From Lutraria lutraria (Eukaryota > Mollusca > Bivalvia > Venerida > Mactridae), in assembly GCA_964023205.1 (NCBI GenBank), contig OZ026839.1, forward strand, positions 12,616,386-12,680,385: a DNA stretch of 64,000 nt. The letters are read 5' to 3'. Below are positions 1 through 12,845 of this stretch, piece after piece. Numbering within the stretch: position 1 is the first letter of the stretch; each line of letters starts with the position of its first letter. A program made the position numbers and the translations under genes. Under the pieces are notes generated by a model. It did not search any database and had not been told where the DNA came from. It saw nothing but the letters and a program-made list of their open reading frames with translations.

Positions 1-1039
1 TGGATTTTAGAGGCATCGTTCTTCGAACAGAGTTAATTACAATATGCACTTTTAGACAAGCGCAATCTTCAAAATGTGGCAAAAAACGGTCAGAAATAGA
101 CGGTTTGCATGTGCATATTAAGTAGCTGTCAAAAATGCATGTGTTTTAATTTGACTGACGGTACCTTTTGCGCCAGAATATAATAAGGAGATATTTTTTT
201 GGTTATTTCAATAATACATAACACAATAATTCTGTCAATATTAAAAAACTATAACATAAAACGTAAACATGTACCAAATAGCCCCCCCCCCCCCGAGTTA
301 TCTAATAGCTTGAAGCTTTAAAATCAGAATTTGGTCGGTATCTGCCATGAAACCATAATTGAAAAGCGCAGAATTTTATTCACTTGCAGTGCACATAAAA
401 TGTAAGAATTCGATTTGCTAGCATCAAAAAGTATACATAGATACTAGATAGACGTTTTTAAAAGAGTCTTATAGTTGATATTCTTTATATTTTTAGAAGG
501 CAATTTTCTAGAACGCGTGATGCACATAACAAGGTTTGTATATCGAGCTGTCTTAGTATGGCCAAATCTATTTTTTTCACGGGAGCTTAGCGTGCCGGCA
601 ATAGCTTTAATGATGTGGGGGAGACACAATACGCACACCTTGGTAGAACCAGCAAGATGGACAGCTTCCTCAAATGTAGAATTTGTCTACTTCTGGATGG
701 GGTTAAAACACACAGCGTTGAGGGGCTATATAGTAGATCCTAGTCAGAGACTTCATCATTCGACCACAGAGGCCCCGATGGTCAAACGTAGCTAAAAGGT
801 TTGATTTGCTTCATGTCTCCCAATGGTTAGTTAAAATATAAAATATAGATATATCTTTTTCTGAAAATTTAGAAGTCCGCCGACATAACTTTCTTTCGCT
901 TTGTTTCACCTTTTACCTCGCACAAACACTTTTTCTAGCTTGAACAGTTGATGAAACACTGAAGTGTACACAGTTTGACAGAACCACCGGTCTTCCGTAA
1001 GTCAGCTGCAGACAGCTTCCCTATAAACTTAGATCACAG

Positions 1040-1113
1040 GTTGGATTCGAACTTACAGCGATGAAGGGCTGGTGAATATTAGTCAGAGACTTTTACCACT
1101 CGATCACAGAGCC
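1040..1113 (-). repeat. tRNA-like SINE head
   Basis: Read on the minus strand this resembles a tRNA: a GTGATCGAGTGGTAAAAGTC stretch is like an A box and AAGTTCGAATCC is like a B box. A related but more decayed piece lies at about 700-785 (GTGGTCGAATGATGAAGTC). The fold is not clean enough for a functional tRNA, so I read both as remnants of tRNA-derived SINEs. Confidence 0.45.
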
Positions 1114-1396
1114 CTATTCCTTCAGCACAGCTCAATAAATATAGAGAGTTGGGTCTACAAACTTTAGTTTCGTGAGTTCGAGCCCTAGGCGTAGCATGTG
1201 TTCTCATTGAAGGCATTATTCCAGAGGTTATCCGTTCGTGAATCACAGCTGATACGTGTGATTGATGTGGGAAAGGTGTCAGTTCCTGATGGAGAAGAAG
1301 GTTAGTATAGATCGCAAAATTCAGGAACACATTGTTAAGTTGAATGTCCCCTGTTATATTCAGAATTATAACCGATACACTTCGGAAAAAGTGCGT

Positions 1397-1576
1397 ACTG
1401 TACAACCTCTCCATAGCGACCCTCTCTTAAGCATCAACTTCCCTTCAGTAACAAAAGTATATTTTCCCACCGCATGATTTAACTATTAATCCAACCTCTC
1501 TAGAGGAACCACCTCTCAACAACAACATAAGTTTACTACTCACAAATGGTGTTGCTTTGGAGAGGTTGCACTGTAC
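1397..1576. mobile_element. MITE, 'ACAACCTCTCC' family, copy 1
   Basis: A 180-bp element bounded by inverted ends (TACAACCTCTCC on the left, GGAGAGGTTGCA on the right). The same structure and interior recur at 17784-17960, at 21472-21725 (diverged) and reversed at 5086-5241. No coding capacity. Confidence 0.65.
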
Positions 1577-3913
1577 TTTAAAACTGTTGCAAACATCATG
1601 TAAAAAAACTTTCAATTCAGCAAGTTTAGTTCAAACTAACACTTTCTTTGTCCAAGCAAATTTCATATTGAGATCTGAACACTTCCATTCCTCTATTCGA
1701 TATCCTGTAAATATGACTGACGCGATTAGCTCCCTTTGGCAATTTTCAAAATTCACTAAAATTACATTATTTTATTCTGGTATCACATAATTACCACAAA
1801 AGAAAAGTTGTAAGATTTTGCCTTTCATGTCTTGTCTCGATCTAATATGACTCATTTCCGAATTACAAAATATTTCTAATTAAAATATCGACATAAATAC
1901 AGCTGAAGAAATGTTTATCAAAATCGATCCAACTTATATCTTAGTTTATGTAACATGGGAAGAAAGACGTTTGAGTAAATCATTATGAAAAAACGAAATA
2001 TTAGATGATATAATTAAACAAAACTTTATACCGGTGGTGGATGGGTCCATTAATACGGGTATATTTTGTTGTTATACATATCGTCACCGTAATTTAATGT
2101 TAGGAATGTTCTGGGGGTGAAATAAAATAGAACAGAACAGAATAATATATGTTTTGATTTGTACATACGATCATGATAAGTAGATCCTACATCATCTGCA
2201 ATTATAATACAATATAATATTACATGAATATAACTTTACAAATCACCCACTTTTATTTCAATATTTCGGATTAAAATAGAAATAAAATTATAAGGCCAAA
2301 TGTTGAAAAAAAGAGTGGTTATTTGTATCTTTACCGTAAATATATTCGTCCGAGATTTGAAAAAAAGTGCTTTCAACTGTTCGATACCTAAAATGTCTAT
2401 TTGACCGTATCTTATGCGACAACAAAAACTTTGAAAACTGGTTTTTAAGAATTTCTCAATTTTTATTTGAATATCGCGGTCGATATTTCCAATCATTTCG
2501 ATTTTTATTGTATTTCGTCAGAATTTAACTTTATGAGTTTTTCCAAGGGATGTAATCATAGTTTAAGTACGTCTTTGACAAATACAGTTATCTCCAGTTA
2601 ATTAGAGTGACCACATATAGGCCTGTCGTGAAGTCAATTTAAAGTAAAATATATTACGGAAATAGGATCTAAACTCGAATTTAACAAGGCGTGTCTCTTT
2701 TATGAGTTATACACCAAAATCTACGACATTTTATACTTACTTTAAACAGGCATACAAAATATAAAATACGAAATAAAGTTTGTTAAATGCATCATGTTGT
2801 CTGCGAACGGAATGTCGTATTAATTGTTTTCTTTTTTGTCATTTTTATTATAAGTATATTTATTTTTCTATTGGTTTGTTCATTCGTACAAACACATTGG
2901 GTTTGGGTGACTCTAGGGTTAGGGTTAGGACTCTTTGTTCAACCGGAGTCACTTAAAAAAAGTCCTTAAGTGGATTTATGTGGCTAAAATCGGGTTTATG
3001 TGGCTAAATTTTAACAAATATTAACATGGGAAAGCCACTTAAGTATCCTATCGTTAGTAAGTCTGTTCCTTCATCCAAGGTCCGTCCGTACGACCGTCCG
3101 TACGCTCGTTCCTTCGTTCGTTCTTTATTTCCTTCTTTCGGCTTCGGCATAATTATGTGTGTTCCATCGTTGCTTTATTTATAACGATCATTATCAAAAT
3201 TATTGATATAATATCAACATTGAATTCATTTCTGGATTATCAAAACGATTTTTATTGGGTTTTTTTTATAGCTATGATTCAAGTAATTCTAACATCATAG
3301 ATTAATATCTAGTTCTATTGACAGATTTTATGTGTTAAATCTTTTAACAATATATTATTGTGTCCATTGTAAAATTATTTGCCCAATTTGGGCTACCGTG
3401 ACTTTTATCGTCTCCCCGTAAAAGAATTGATTTCAAGATTGTCGGATAATTTCTCTTTAAGAAAAAAAAAAGATCTTCAGACCCTTAAGAAATCGATTTA
3501 ACGCTCTCTAAGCCTTTTGTCGTCTGCTTACGTCTTAAATGTCAAAAAAAGATAATATTGTACACTGCAAATGACATAATTAAATAGCTTTACACAATCG
3601 ATACAGTCCGACAGACGAAATATATTATTAATATATTCAATAAACGTATTTGCCAACTGTGTATAACGCACGTAACAATACAACGAAAAAGTCCGAATGT
3701 TCCGAACGCGGCGTCTACTTGTTGGCCGTAGTTATTGACAACGACGGCAAATCTATGTACGAGTGGCGCTCTTTCTGATAAACTCGTAAAAACGTTCGGC
3801 TGATTATATTGTACGAACAAACAACTTAAAAGATTGGATTTTTGCGAGCAGTTTGAGGTAGAATACGGATTTATATATATTTTTTAGAAATTATCTGAAA
3901 TAAATTTGGAATC

Positions 3914-6900
3914 ATGACAACTGTGGGAGTCGATCCAGTTTACGACGCANNNNNNNNNNNNNNNNNNNNNNNNNNNNNNNNNNNNNNNNNNNNNNNNNNN
4001 NNNNNNNNNNNNNNNNNNNNNNNNNNNNNNNNNNNNNNNNNNNNNNNNNNNNNNNNNNNNNNNNNNNNNNNNNNNNNNNNNNNNNNNNNNNNNNNNNNNN
4101 NNNNNNNNNNNNNNNNNNNNNNNNNNNNNNNNNNNNNNNNNNNNNNNNNCTATGTTTATATATTACACACAATCAATGAAAATAATGTATGTCAAGTGGC
4201 TTGTATAGTTGAACTACATATTACTATTGTTATCATCATCAACACCTGAGTTCCGCTATTAAGACCGACTTCAAATTAAGACCACTTCATGGCGGCCCGA
4301 AGGGTGGTCTTAATAGCGGAACTTTACTGTAGTGTAGCTAAACTGAGCTTAATCACGGCATGATTTTACCACGTGACCAATGACAGAGACTTTTTACTTA
4401 TTCTCATCATGTGACCTCAGCTAATGTAGTGATAAATGCCTGATACAAATTGAGTTTATTTTTTACTTGTATTAGAATTACTATTATACGAATGGGAGGG
4501 GGCTTCTAGGTATCCGAAACACAAATCTTTCATCTACACCTCAGAAAGCATATCTAGTAATGTACACAGTGTAGCTTAACTATATATGTAATAACACAGA
4601 AATCTCATTCATAATTTATAAGCAAACAAAATTAATATTGAACAGATCTGTGAACTTGAATAGAACCTTATCTTTTATTTTACCTGACGAACAGCAGTTA
4701 TGGACTTTATCACCAATCAGTTACACACAGTCAAACCTGTGAGCAAAAGCCATATTAGGGAAAGACATAATGAGGCCATTATTGACAGGTGGTCTCTATA
4801 CGGATGTCATTTTCTTTTAATAATCAAGGGCGTACTTTAAGATGGCCTTTATTCATAACGGGTGACCAGTATTCGGAGAGACCGGTAACTTTGGGCTTGT
4901 CTATACATGCATACGGTCAAACCATGATGGTATATAGATCACCCTCGGACGAGAGAAAATTGGCCTTTTCGGGACCGATTTATTTTTCATGTATAATATA
5001 GACTGCAATTCAGCTGATTTTGCGAGAAATAAAATAACTGGGAGGTTGTTTGTATCCATGGATGGCCTTCATAACAAGTTTGAATGTACAGAGCAACAAT
5101 TCCAAAGCAACACTCTTTGGTAGAAGCAAAACCATGATGTTGTTGAGGGGTTCTTTCTCTAGAGATTGTAATGTGGAAAAAAACATGCTGTCGTTGAAAT
5201 GAGGTTGTTCCTCAAGAGAGGGTCGCTCTGAAGAGGTTGCAAATATATACAATTCTTAGTATCAGAAACACAACACACATCGATATTTCTTAAGCCATAT
5301 TTGCACGACCTAATGCTAGAGATTTCTTTATTCAATACATATCACATGCGTTAAGATACGCGACGAATGTAAACATAGCGTCCATGTTCAAAATAAGATT
5401 GTAATTCAATAAAAGAATGTTAGATATTTATCCACTATTTGAAACCAATAGCTTCAATGATTTCGCTTACTTACAACGTTGTTATTTCCCTGTAAGGTTC
5501 TTTTATTTCGCTTTCAAGATTATTTCTCTTTGTTCCTGCCGTACGTAAATTGGTACCCGTTCACAAGCAGGCTCAGGAAACAACTAGAACCAGTTTTTTA
5601 ATGATGACGCGCTTAGTAGGTTATTCTGATTCCCTTATGCGGACATCAATTTGGGAACCAGAAACAAAAAAAAACGCAAGCAATCGGAACTACTCGGTAT
5701 TTGTCTGAAGACAATGCGTATTTCTCAGTGACGGTAATGCCCGATTAGTTACGATTGTTACAACAGACCACGTCTATTAGCAACTTAGGTTATGACGAAT
5801 GGGAGACTAGAATCAAAGAATAAATTACACTAGGCCTTTGCCAATTTTTATCTAAATATATTGATTTCATAATATCATTTCAAGTACCGTTGTGATCGTG
5901 TTAAACATATTGTATTGTTTCAAGTATTTGTATAAACATGATAAGAGTTGTAGATTCAATGTTCGATATGATCACAAATTAATTGAACGAATAAATACTT
6001 GAATCGCGTTACTCGACTGGCGTATGTTTTGGTTCTGACGATTTGACTGGATCGCTTTTAAAAACCTACTTCAGCTCTTTAAATTTGAAAATATATTTTT
6101 AAATAGCGTACATGTATATATATTAACTCATATCTATATGATAAACATGTAGTTCAATGCAGTTTGATTTTGATTGCATCAAGACGAACACAATGATCTT
6201 TAAGTGTTTTTACTTTCTTCTCGAAGAACGACTTAGTACACACTACGACGCCTAGAATTCATATGTTGGTCTTCTGCGTAATAGGAAAGTTACAGTGCCT
6301 ATCTCTCATTTTAGCTTTCTTATTTACGAAGAGCACCCAAATAATTATGCACTATAGCCTATATTAATTTTCTCCATAATACAAAATATATATATGGTCT
6401 CCATAATTCACACATAGCAAATAATGTACATGTACATGTAAAACTAGTTGTCAGAGGATGCCGAGAAAATAACTCTGCGTCTTGATTTATATGTAATACC
6501 CAATACAAAAGTGCACACATTCTTTTTCGTGATAGTAAAGATTCAGCAAAATACATGTGTATAGACATAATAAAATGCTACCATCAAACGTAATTTATTT
6601 ATTTTCAGATGATTTTAACAGAGCTACTACGACCTTATTTGAGCCACCCAAGAGACGAGTTTCAGCTTTAGTAAGTATATGTATATGTACATTAATCTTA
6701 TAGTTTAACATTTCTTTATTGTATTTTTTAATACTTACACCAGAGAGGTTTGTTTCATTTCCGAGTGAAATGCATGGAACCTTGTATTATAATTGTGACC
6801 GTCTCGCAACTTTCAAAATTGCTTGTTTATATATAATTAGCCTACTACATGTATATTTATATAAAACAAATCGCGTACATATTGCATGACGTGTTTGACA

Positions 6901-8699
6901 TAAAATAGAGTAATATTTTCTTCTTTTTCCAATCATATTTCCGATCTTGGAATCATATGATGGAATGTTTGCATATGTGAAATATCATAGTTTAAATATT
7001 ACCAACAACCGCTGACAATATGAAAAAACTTCAATTCCAGAGTCAAAATGTCATTTTAAGGGTAAAACGAGAGCCCTGAGCCCAGTTATCTAGACTAAAC
7101 TGTAAAATTCTATTTTCAGACCGTTACTGAAACAGGAAAACAACTTCATAGAAGGTACACAACCCCAGACGAGCTCAAGTAAGTAGTTTACAAATATTAA
7201 TGTACATGTAAATGTTTAAATATAATTATATGAAGAGTGTTAACAAAATAAGCTTTATACTGCTACGCGCCAGTAGCTACATGTAGTACCTTCATCGCAC
7301 TTTCTGCGCATAGTTTAAAATTTGACCAATGGTAGAGCCTTATCATTTTTATTCTAAATGCGAAGCCATATTATTGGTCTATAGCTTACATCCGGGACCT
7401 AAATACACAGCCATGTGTATATTGATCCCAGCTTTAATACATTAGTGCTAAAATAATCAATTACAGAAAGCTTCAACTTTTGGTCACCTGATTTTGCCGT
7501 TATATAAACATAATAAGTAAGTTTTGTATCTATATTTTTCAGGCGCTCAAAAACGCAGTGGTCAGACTTCCTTAATCGTTCCCCTGAGAGATTTAACATT
7601 AAATTCCCTGATTTACCAACAGAAAAAGATCAACGATTTGTCGGATATGCTGTTCGTTATCTTAGACCAGAGGTCACTAAATCATGGAGTGTAAGTACAT
7701 AATCAGCAATTGATTGTTGGGAGTACCAATTTAAATGTAGGCATGAATATGATGGCCTCAAATGTAATATTATTGATGGACAATGATTTCAACTCAGTCA
7801 TTTCTTAACGATTCAAAACGGATTATCATTTCAGTTCGTTTCCCATGTTATATATTCATTAACATGTATATTTAGATATTCTTTTTTGCAAGTCAGCAAA
7901 TTTGGAACAAAATTCCTCCCACCTTGACAGAATTGCTTTGGGTCCGATCTAGCTCTGCCTTTTTGTTTTTCGCTTTTTCAAGTTTGTTTTGCTGCTTTTT
8001 CAGAGATGTATTATATTATTGAATTGAATGTTTTCAGTACACCTTAACTCAAGAACCTTCATTGGATCAATACGGACAGAGACCAATGCCAGCCAACGTG
8101 TTGTAAGTTGTTTTCCTGTGTTTGTATATCACATATAATTGATTGAAACTATTAATATGTATAGCAGTGCAGACGTTACACATTGGTCAATGAATACATA
8201 TTTTGCTGATTTGTCTATAAAGTTGAGTTTGTAGATTGGTCGTATAAACAAGGCAAAGTATTTCGGATGTTTTGGAATGAAGCCTTCGGGTTGTAATTTG
8301 TCAATTTTAAGACAGCAAAATTAACCTGGAATCATTATATATGGTCCCAGAATTAAGTAACCGACCATATATCAGCTTGTCCGTAACGGAATATTCATCA
8401 ACATATATACCACAGTATAATTCTCTTACAAAATAACTTTACTGTAAAGATCTTAACGTTTAGTATCTACTGAGAGTTTTCACCCCTTCTACACTCCAAA
8501 AATGCTCATAGGGATAGTAACAGTAACGGTAACTCCGTTTGGATCGCTGAATATGAAGGACTGGTTTTTAGACAGTACAGCGCACTTCCGGTTATATCTA
8601 TTTTCGCTTTCAATTTCTTTTTTATTTATTTTCAGTGCTAGATACAGGGATACATACCCTCAATACAGCAGAAATATCGCTACAGAGGCGTGGAGATAG
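3914..8699 (+). CDS. Small six-exon gene, product not recognised
   Basis: Exons read as 3914 into the assembly gap (MTTVGVDPVYDA...), 6609-6670, 7120-7178, 7543-7690, 8038-8102 and 8636-8699 (stop TAG). All visible junctions are GT-AG and phases agree across the last five exons, giving about 132 C-terminal residues. The first exon is chosen because its ATG opens a frame just before the gap; its donor is hidden and its link to exon 2 is inferred. The protein is hydrophilic and rich in Arg, Tyr and Pro, with pieces such as EPPKRRVSAL, QWSDFLNRSPERFNIKFPDL, GYAVRYLRPEV and RNIATEAWR. It has no signal peptide in view, no membrane segment and no known domain. Small YxxP/R-rich proteins like this are often ciliary or sperm axonemal factors, but that is only a guess. 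An AATAAA follows the stop by about 68 bases. Confidence 0.8.
3950..4149. other. Assembly gap (200 N)
   Basis: An unbroken run of 200 N starting 36 bases into the presumed first coding exon of the gene above. The round length suggests a placeholder of unknown true size. It hides that exon's donor and possibly another exon. Confidence 0.99.
4249..4331. mobile_element. Hairpin MITE, 'TTCCGCTATTAAGACC' arms
   Basis: AGTTCCGCTATTAAGACC is mirrored by GGTCTTAATAGCGGAACT about 40 bases later. The interior repeats a second 'TTAAGACCAC' unit, as in non-autonomous DNA transposons. No coding potential. Confidence 0.6.
4727..4890. mobile_element. MITE, 'CAGTCAAACCTGTG' family, truncated copy
   Basis: The left end ACAGTCAAACCTGTGAGCAAA matches the copies at 14839-15019, 24816-24991 and 63088-63232. 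The interior has the family's 'tattgacaggtggtc' and 'ttcataacgggtgacc' blocks. The right inverted end is not recognisable, so this copy is decayed or truncated. Confidence 0.55.
5086..5241. mobile_element. MITE, 'ACAACCTCTCC' family, reversed copy
   Basis: Reads in the opposite orientation to the copies at 1397 and 17784: 'caattccaaagcaacac' and 'gatgttgttgagggg' mirror their right halves, and 'gaagaggttgca' closes it. Diverged. Confidence 0.45.
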
Positions 8700-8766
8700 A
8701 TATATTACAAATTGAACAAGCCATACTCCATCTGTGATAAATTATATCAATGTTTTAAATTGATCA

Positions 8767-8772
8767 AATAAA
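8767..8772 (+). terminator. Polyadenylation signal AATAAA, gene 1
   Basis: A canonical AATAAA 68 bases after the TAG stop at 8697-8699, the first on this strand after the last exon. It implies a short 3' UTR. Confidence 0.6.
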
Positions 8773-8889
8773 CCCCTTAAAACTTTCACACACAGTTCAT
8801 TGTGATGTCAGAAGTGGAATTTAATGAGAGGAATGTGTCAGTCATTTTTTGTGGTGAAAAAAATATTTCTGTCATTTCAAATAAGTTTT

Positions 8890-8945
8890 TACGATGGCAT
8901 AAAGAGGGAATAAGAAATGTTCTATGTCCCCTTTATGCCACCGTA
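8890..8945. repeat. Short hairpin repeat
   Basis: TACGATGGCATAAAGAGGG is mirrored by CCCCTTTATGCCACCGTA with about 20 bases between. Probably a very short MITE. Confidence 0.45.
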
Positions 8946-9413
8946 GTTTTTTTTGCGAATTTTGGAAAGTTTCTGAAGAAATGTATTTAGCAATTCTGTG
9001 AAATGCAAGTACATGTAATTAGGTAATAATTAGATTATTGTGTGACGATTATTTTACATTTCAGCATTATTGTACTCAAGTTGTTGTTATTGCATGTGTA
9101 CGTATTTTGAATTCTAAATGTTTATTTTTCTACAACAACAAAATTATAGCTGTGTATACACCAAAATCATATAAGGCACCTCAATACAGAGGTAAATGAA
9201 CTGATAATTCAATCTAACCATAAAATGGCACTAAAGCACTGTTATTATCTGCCTCGACTGTTCAGCGTGTTTGTGAAAAAAACACTTTTAGAACATTTTA
9301 GAAACAGTGATAGAGAGCATTAATTTATGCAGTTTTAATTACACAATCGATTGAACGTAAATAAATGCAGTTGCTCTATGGTTCTTTAACTTATTTACAC
9401 CCAATCTCTAACT

Positions 9414-9495
9414 AGAGTTGTCGTTCCTGCTATTCATGATGGCATATATCAAGATTGACAACCCTGAATATCTAAATAGCAGGATCGACAACTCT
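9414..9495. repeat. Hairpin repeat with 21-bp arms
   Basis: AGAGTTGTCGTTCCTGCTATT (9414-9434) is mirrored by AATAGCAGGATCGACAACTCT (9475-9495) with a few mismatches. It sits 23 bases left of another hairpin element. Confidence 0.55.
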
Positions 9496-9517
9496 AAATA
9501 AAGATTCATTGGAGGAG

Positions 9518-9583
9518 TAAACTGGTTCCCGTTCCATGTTGCAGTGCACCAAAGGTACACACAAGTCAACGGGAACCAGTTTA
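9518..9583. mobile_element. 66-bp mini-MITE with 9-bp target duplication
   Basis: Arms TAAACTGGTTCCCGTT and AACGGGAACCAGTTTA are perfect 16-bp inverted ends. Immediately outside are identical TTGGAGGAG direct repeats (9509-9517 and 9584-9592), as expected for a target-site duplication. Relatives: 55763-55833 (reversed), 12777-12839 (diverged interior) and a left half at 63502-63533. Confidence 0.75.
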
Positions 9584-11717
9584 TTGGAGGAGCAGTTATT
9601 TCATAAACTGGTTTAAGTTACTTATTACTTATTTGGAATTACTTCCCTTAGTTGTTGTTTTTCAGTTTCATTTCGCACTTAAGGATGTATTTCCAACATT
9701 TAATTTCGATAATATTAGGTTGTCATCTTAATTTTTTTTAATATGAATAGCCAGTTGACTGAAATGCCTTCTAACATTCTCTTTTCCTTAAAGATTTTGT
9801 TTCGTAATTTCTTGGAAAAGGGATTAATATGGAAAGCATAATAATTGTCCATGTAAGACCGTGTAATAGCTGCTATGATTGGAGTCAATTCTTAATCAAC
9901 GTTGTCGATGGAGCAATGAGTACATATTTAACTTTCTGTATTTGATATTTTAACATAAATAACACTAAACACTCTGTTGGCATTAAATCAAAGCAATAGT
10001 ATTATTACAACTTTGTTACTTTAGTTACTTGTTTTTATTGGGTATTTTTTTGTTAAGTAATTTCTCGTATAGTTTATGGGTAATTTGTTTACTGACAACT
10101 ATATAGCAGTTTTACTAATTGAAAGTGAGATGGTTTTGGTATTGAGGCAGACTCTAAAAGAGGATTATTGTACATTTATTTACATGAAGAATGTTTGAAC
10201 GTGTAAGCATTCATGATGTCGATCTGTGATATTTTTCTTTCTTAATCACATCTGGTTCTGTTCAAATTGATAACATTAGGACAAAACCATCGTTCTCTCT
10301 TTTGTATCATTTCATTGCGTTTTTATGCTTTTATAGATTGATGTGATGCGCGAAATTAGAATTACAAAATGTTTAACCAACGCAGGTTTTAATAGCCATA
10401 CAAATTATTTGATTCACTATACTTCATTAGTTTGTGAGTTTAGATATATTTTTTTTTATATGTCAATTTCGTTGGACATTTTTTATTTAGTATTATTGTG
10501 TCTTGAAGAGATATACATTCATTGTATTTTTTATATCAGTATTAATTTTGTTCTTTAATATTACAACTTAAAGCTTTTTATTATACTAACCACAAACGGT
10601 ATTAAAATCAGTATTATTTAGTTTTATTATAAATGTTTATTAAGTTCATTAAATGTTTCAAGTCTAATAATATTGTTTGATGTTGAAGAAACACTGCCAT
10701 CACTATATCAATGGCGTAAATTGTACATTAGTGTGTTTTTTAGTGTTATCTTAGAGTCAGCCCTCATCTTATATATTTTTAAGAAACGTGGCTTGAATTA
10801 CATGTAGACATTTTTTTATCCCCTGTACGCATTAATCCACATCAGTATTACATATCGTTATATGATACTTTTTTAAGTTTTTATAGATTTTTCTGTTACT
10901 ATTTATAGATTCTTCTGTTACTATTTATAGATTCCTGTGTTATTATTTCCTGTTCAGTGTGTTTTATATCAGTCATATTTTCCTGCTCAATAAAAAAAAA
11001 CATACATAATTACTTATTTATCATTTCCGCTTTAGATTTAGATTAAGTATGTAGTGTCACGTGACATTCGCGCCAAATGAAAAGTGCACTAACTTTCGAT
11101 TGTACCAAAAGCTTTTGGCGCAAATGTTACAGAAATCTGTGCAGAATATAAAAAAATGACAACTATACGAGGAACATTTTCCCATTTATAGTATGTGCTT
11201 TGTGTCCTGAAAAAAGTGCTTCCCGCCATAAACATTTGTGACGTCAAAAGTGGAAGAAAATGTAAGAAAGTGTATTGTTTGGAACTGCATGTACATGTTT
11301 ATTATACCAGTGACACTATAGAGTCCCTGATTTTACACACTATTTTAATTAATTTTATAGATTGAATATGCTGCAAACCTGAATTAACCACATAACATAT
11401 AAGGATATTGGGTGGACAATTTATGAAAGATTTAAACCTGCAACCTGTTTACCAGGTAGTGAGAACTTCACTTCTTTGTTTATTCCATATATCAACAGTG
11501 TTTGATATACTGTGGTTTCATTTATTTTTGTTGGACTCAATCGTTTCCTGGTTTTTACTAAACATGGCTACTAGTCTGCTTAACATGGGCTACTGGGAAA
11601 TATTTCAGTGCTAACCTGTTCTAACACGACCTGCAAGCACAATTCAGAGTACTTCAAAGAGAATTAGAGATGGGTAATGGACGTGATATGCCTGTCAAAT
11701 TGGCCGAGAGAAACATA

Positions 11718-12250
11718 AGTCTCGTTCTGGTGTTCCTAGTAGAACAGCCTGGGTCCGTATTCACAAAGCATCTTAAGTAATTTTTTAACTTAAGTTATAT
11801 TTTTCCTTAATTTGACTTTTTCCTTAACACTTTTGTATTAATATAAAGGAAGAAATCAGAATAATATGATTTTATCTTTGTTCTAAAGATGCCAATTATG
11901 AAAATTATAATTCATTTTCACACTTTTGATGAGTGGTTTACAAACTTTTACCATGAAAAAAACTTACACTTAAGTAAAAATTTCGACTTAAGTTAAAGAA
12001 AATCTTAAGATGCTTTGTGAATACGGACCCAGACCAGTTATAAACTGATCTAAACACAAACAAGTAAGTCTTTCATGAAAACCTTTAATAACTCAGTTTA
12101 ACACATAGAACTTCATATTCAAGTAAAGTCTCGTTCTGGTGTTCCTAGTAGAATAGACCAGCTATAAACTGAACTAGCTAACTACAAACAAGTAAATAAA
12201 CCTTCCATGAAAACCTTTAATAACTCAGTTTAACACATAGAACTTCATAT
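11718..12250. repeat. Tandem duplication, first copy split by a MITE
   Basis: A roughly 120-bp unit starting AAGTCTCGTTCTGGTGTTCC and ending ACATAGAACTTCATAT occurs twice. Copy 1 is 11718-11748 plus 12033-12118, interrupted by an inserted element. Copy 2 is 12126-12250 and reads straight through the same point. Confidence 0.75.
11749..12032. mobile_element. 284-bp MITE with ~29-bp inverted ends
   Basis: CTGGGTCCGTATTCACAAAG... is mirrored by ...CTTTGTGAATACGGACCCAG, and the match continues inward through the CATCTTAAG block. The interior is AT-rich with inward 'ACTTAAGT' repeats and no reading frame. The uninterrupted neighbouring duplicate gives a natural empty site. Confidence 0.8.
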
Positions 12251-12776
12251 GCCCTGAGCAACCACCAGGCCCCTCATTGTCTTATTTGCATCTTTGTGAC
12301 TTGAAAGATCACTTAAAAACAAGCAAACTGTTATTTTAAGTATGAATGGAGTCAACATCTTATATAATACATCTAGTCATATTATTATTATCAAGACAAC
12401 ATTGTCCTGATATGTATTGTAGAAAAAAATACAAACGAATCAGTATTTTTTCTTGCACAATTTATTTCAACAAAGGCACATATACAAAGATTCATTCAAT
12501 AATAATTTTACATTCATCCATCATTTATTGCTTTAGAATAGGAAACTTTCAAAGAAGTTCAATACATTAACAAAAACATCAGGAAGGCCCCGAGGCTATA
12601 AAACACGTGATAGGTCTACAAGCTCATAATCCATTTCTACCTTCTGTCGCTTTGTTAATAAGGATATAACAATAATTAATCAAACCAAACATTATACATA
12701 CTTGAAGTAAGTACTCAATGTAATAACCACCTTTGGGACCAAGAAAATAGTCTTAAAATAGAGTTGGTCTTATTAT

Positions 12777-12839
12777 CAACTGGTTCCCTCTGATAATAAT
12801 GTATTTGGTGAACTGAAACATGTAACGGAAACCAGTTTA
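12777..12839. mobile_element. Mini-MITE related to the 9518 element
   Basis: AACTGGTTCCC at the left and GGAAACCAGTTT at the right, about 63 bp overall, with a diverged interior. No clear target duplication. Confidence 0.5.
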
Positions 12840-12845
12840 GTTCCA

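Larger units (their letters stand above)
1..3913. other. Gene-poor AT-rich stretch
   Basis: I see no convincing exon here. Open frames up to about 110 codons lack splice context and have no recognisable domains. The stretch holds a poly-C run (about 282-294), a tRNA-like repeat, one MITE (both listed separately), two tandem TTAGGG units near 2912-2926, and a TTCG/CCGT-rich simple stretch near 3070-3125. Confidence 0.6.
8773..12845. other. Intergenic, AT-rich, several small inverted repeats
   Basis: No gene is supported. The open frames at 10343-10558, 11408-11614 and 12346-12570 are Phe/Ile/Tyr-rich translations of AT-rich DNA without splice signals or domains. The stretch holds three small hairpins, a MITE-interrupted duplication and a further hairpin at its end, listed separately. 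Confidence 0.6.

Noticed and set aside
475..795. 106-codon open frame on the plus strand
   Set aside because: It begins without an ATG, overlaps a tRNA-derived remnant, and has no splice context or recognisable domain.
2911..2927. Telomere-like TTAGGG units (also CCCTAA near 52190)
   Set aside because: Only two or three units each, the second inside a dispersed repeat; no evidence of a chromosome end or fusion.
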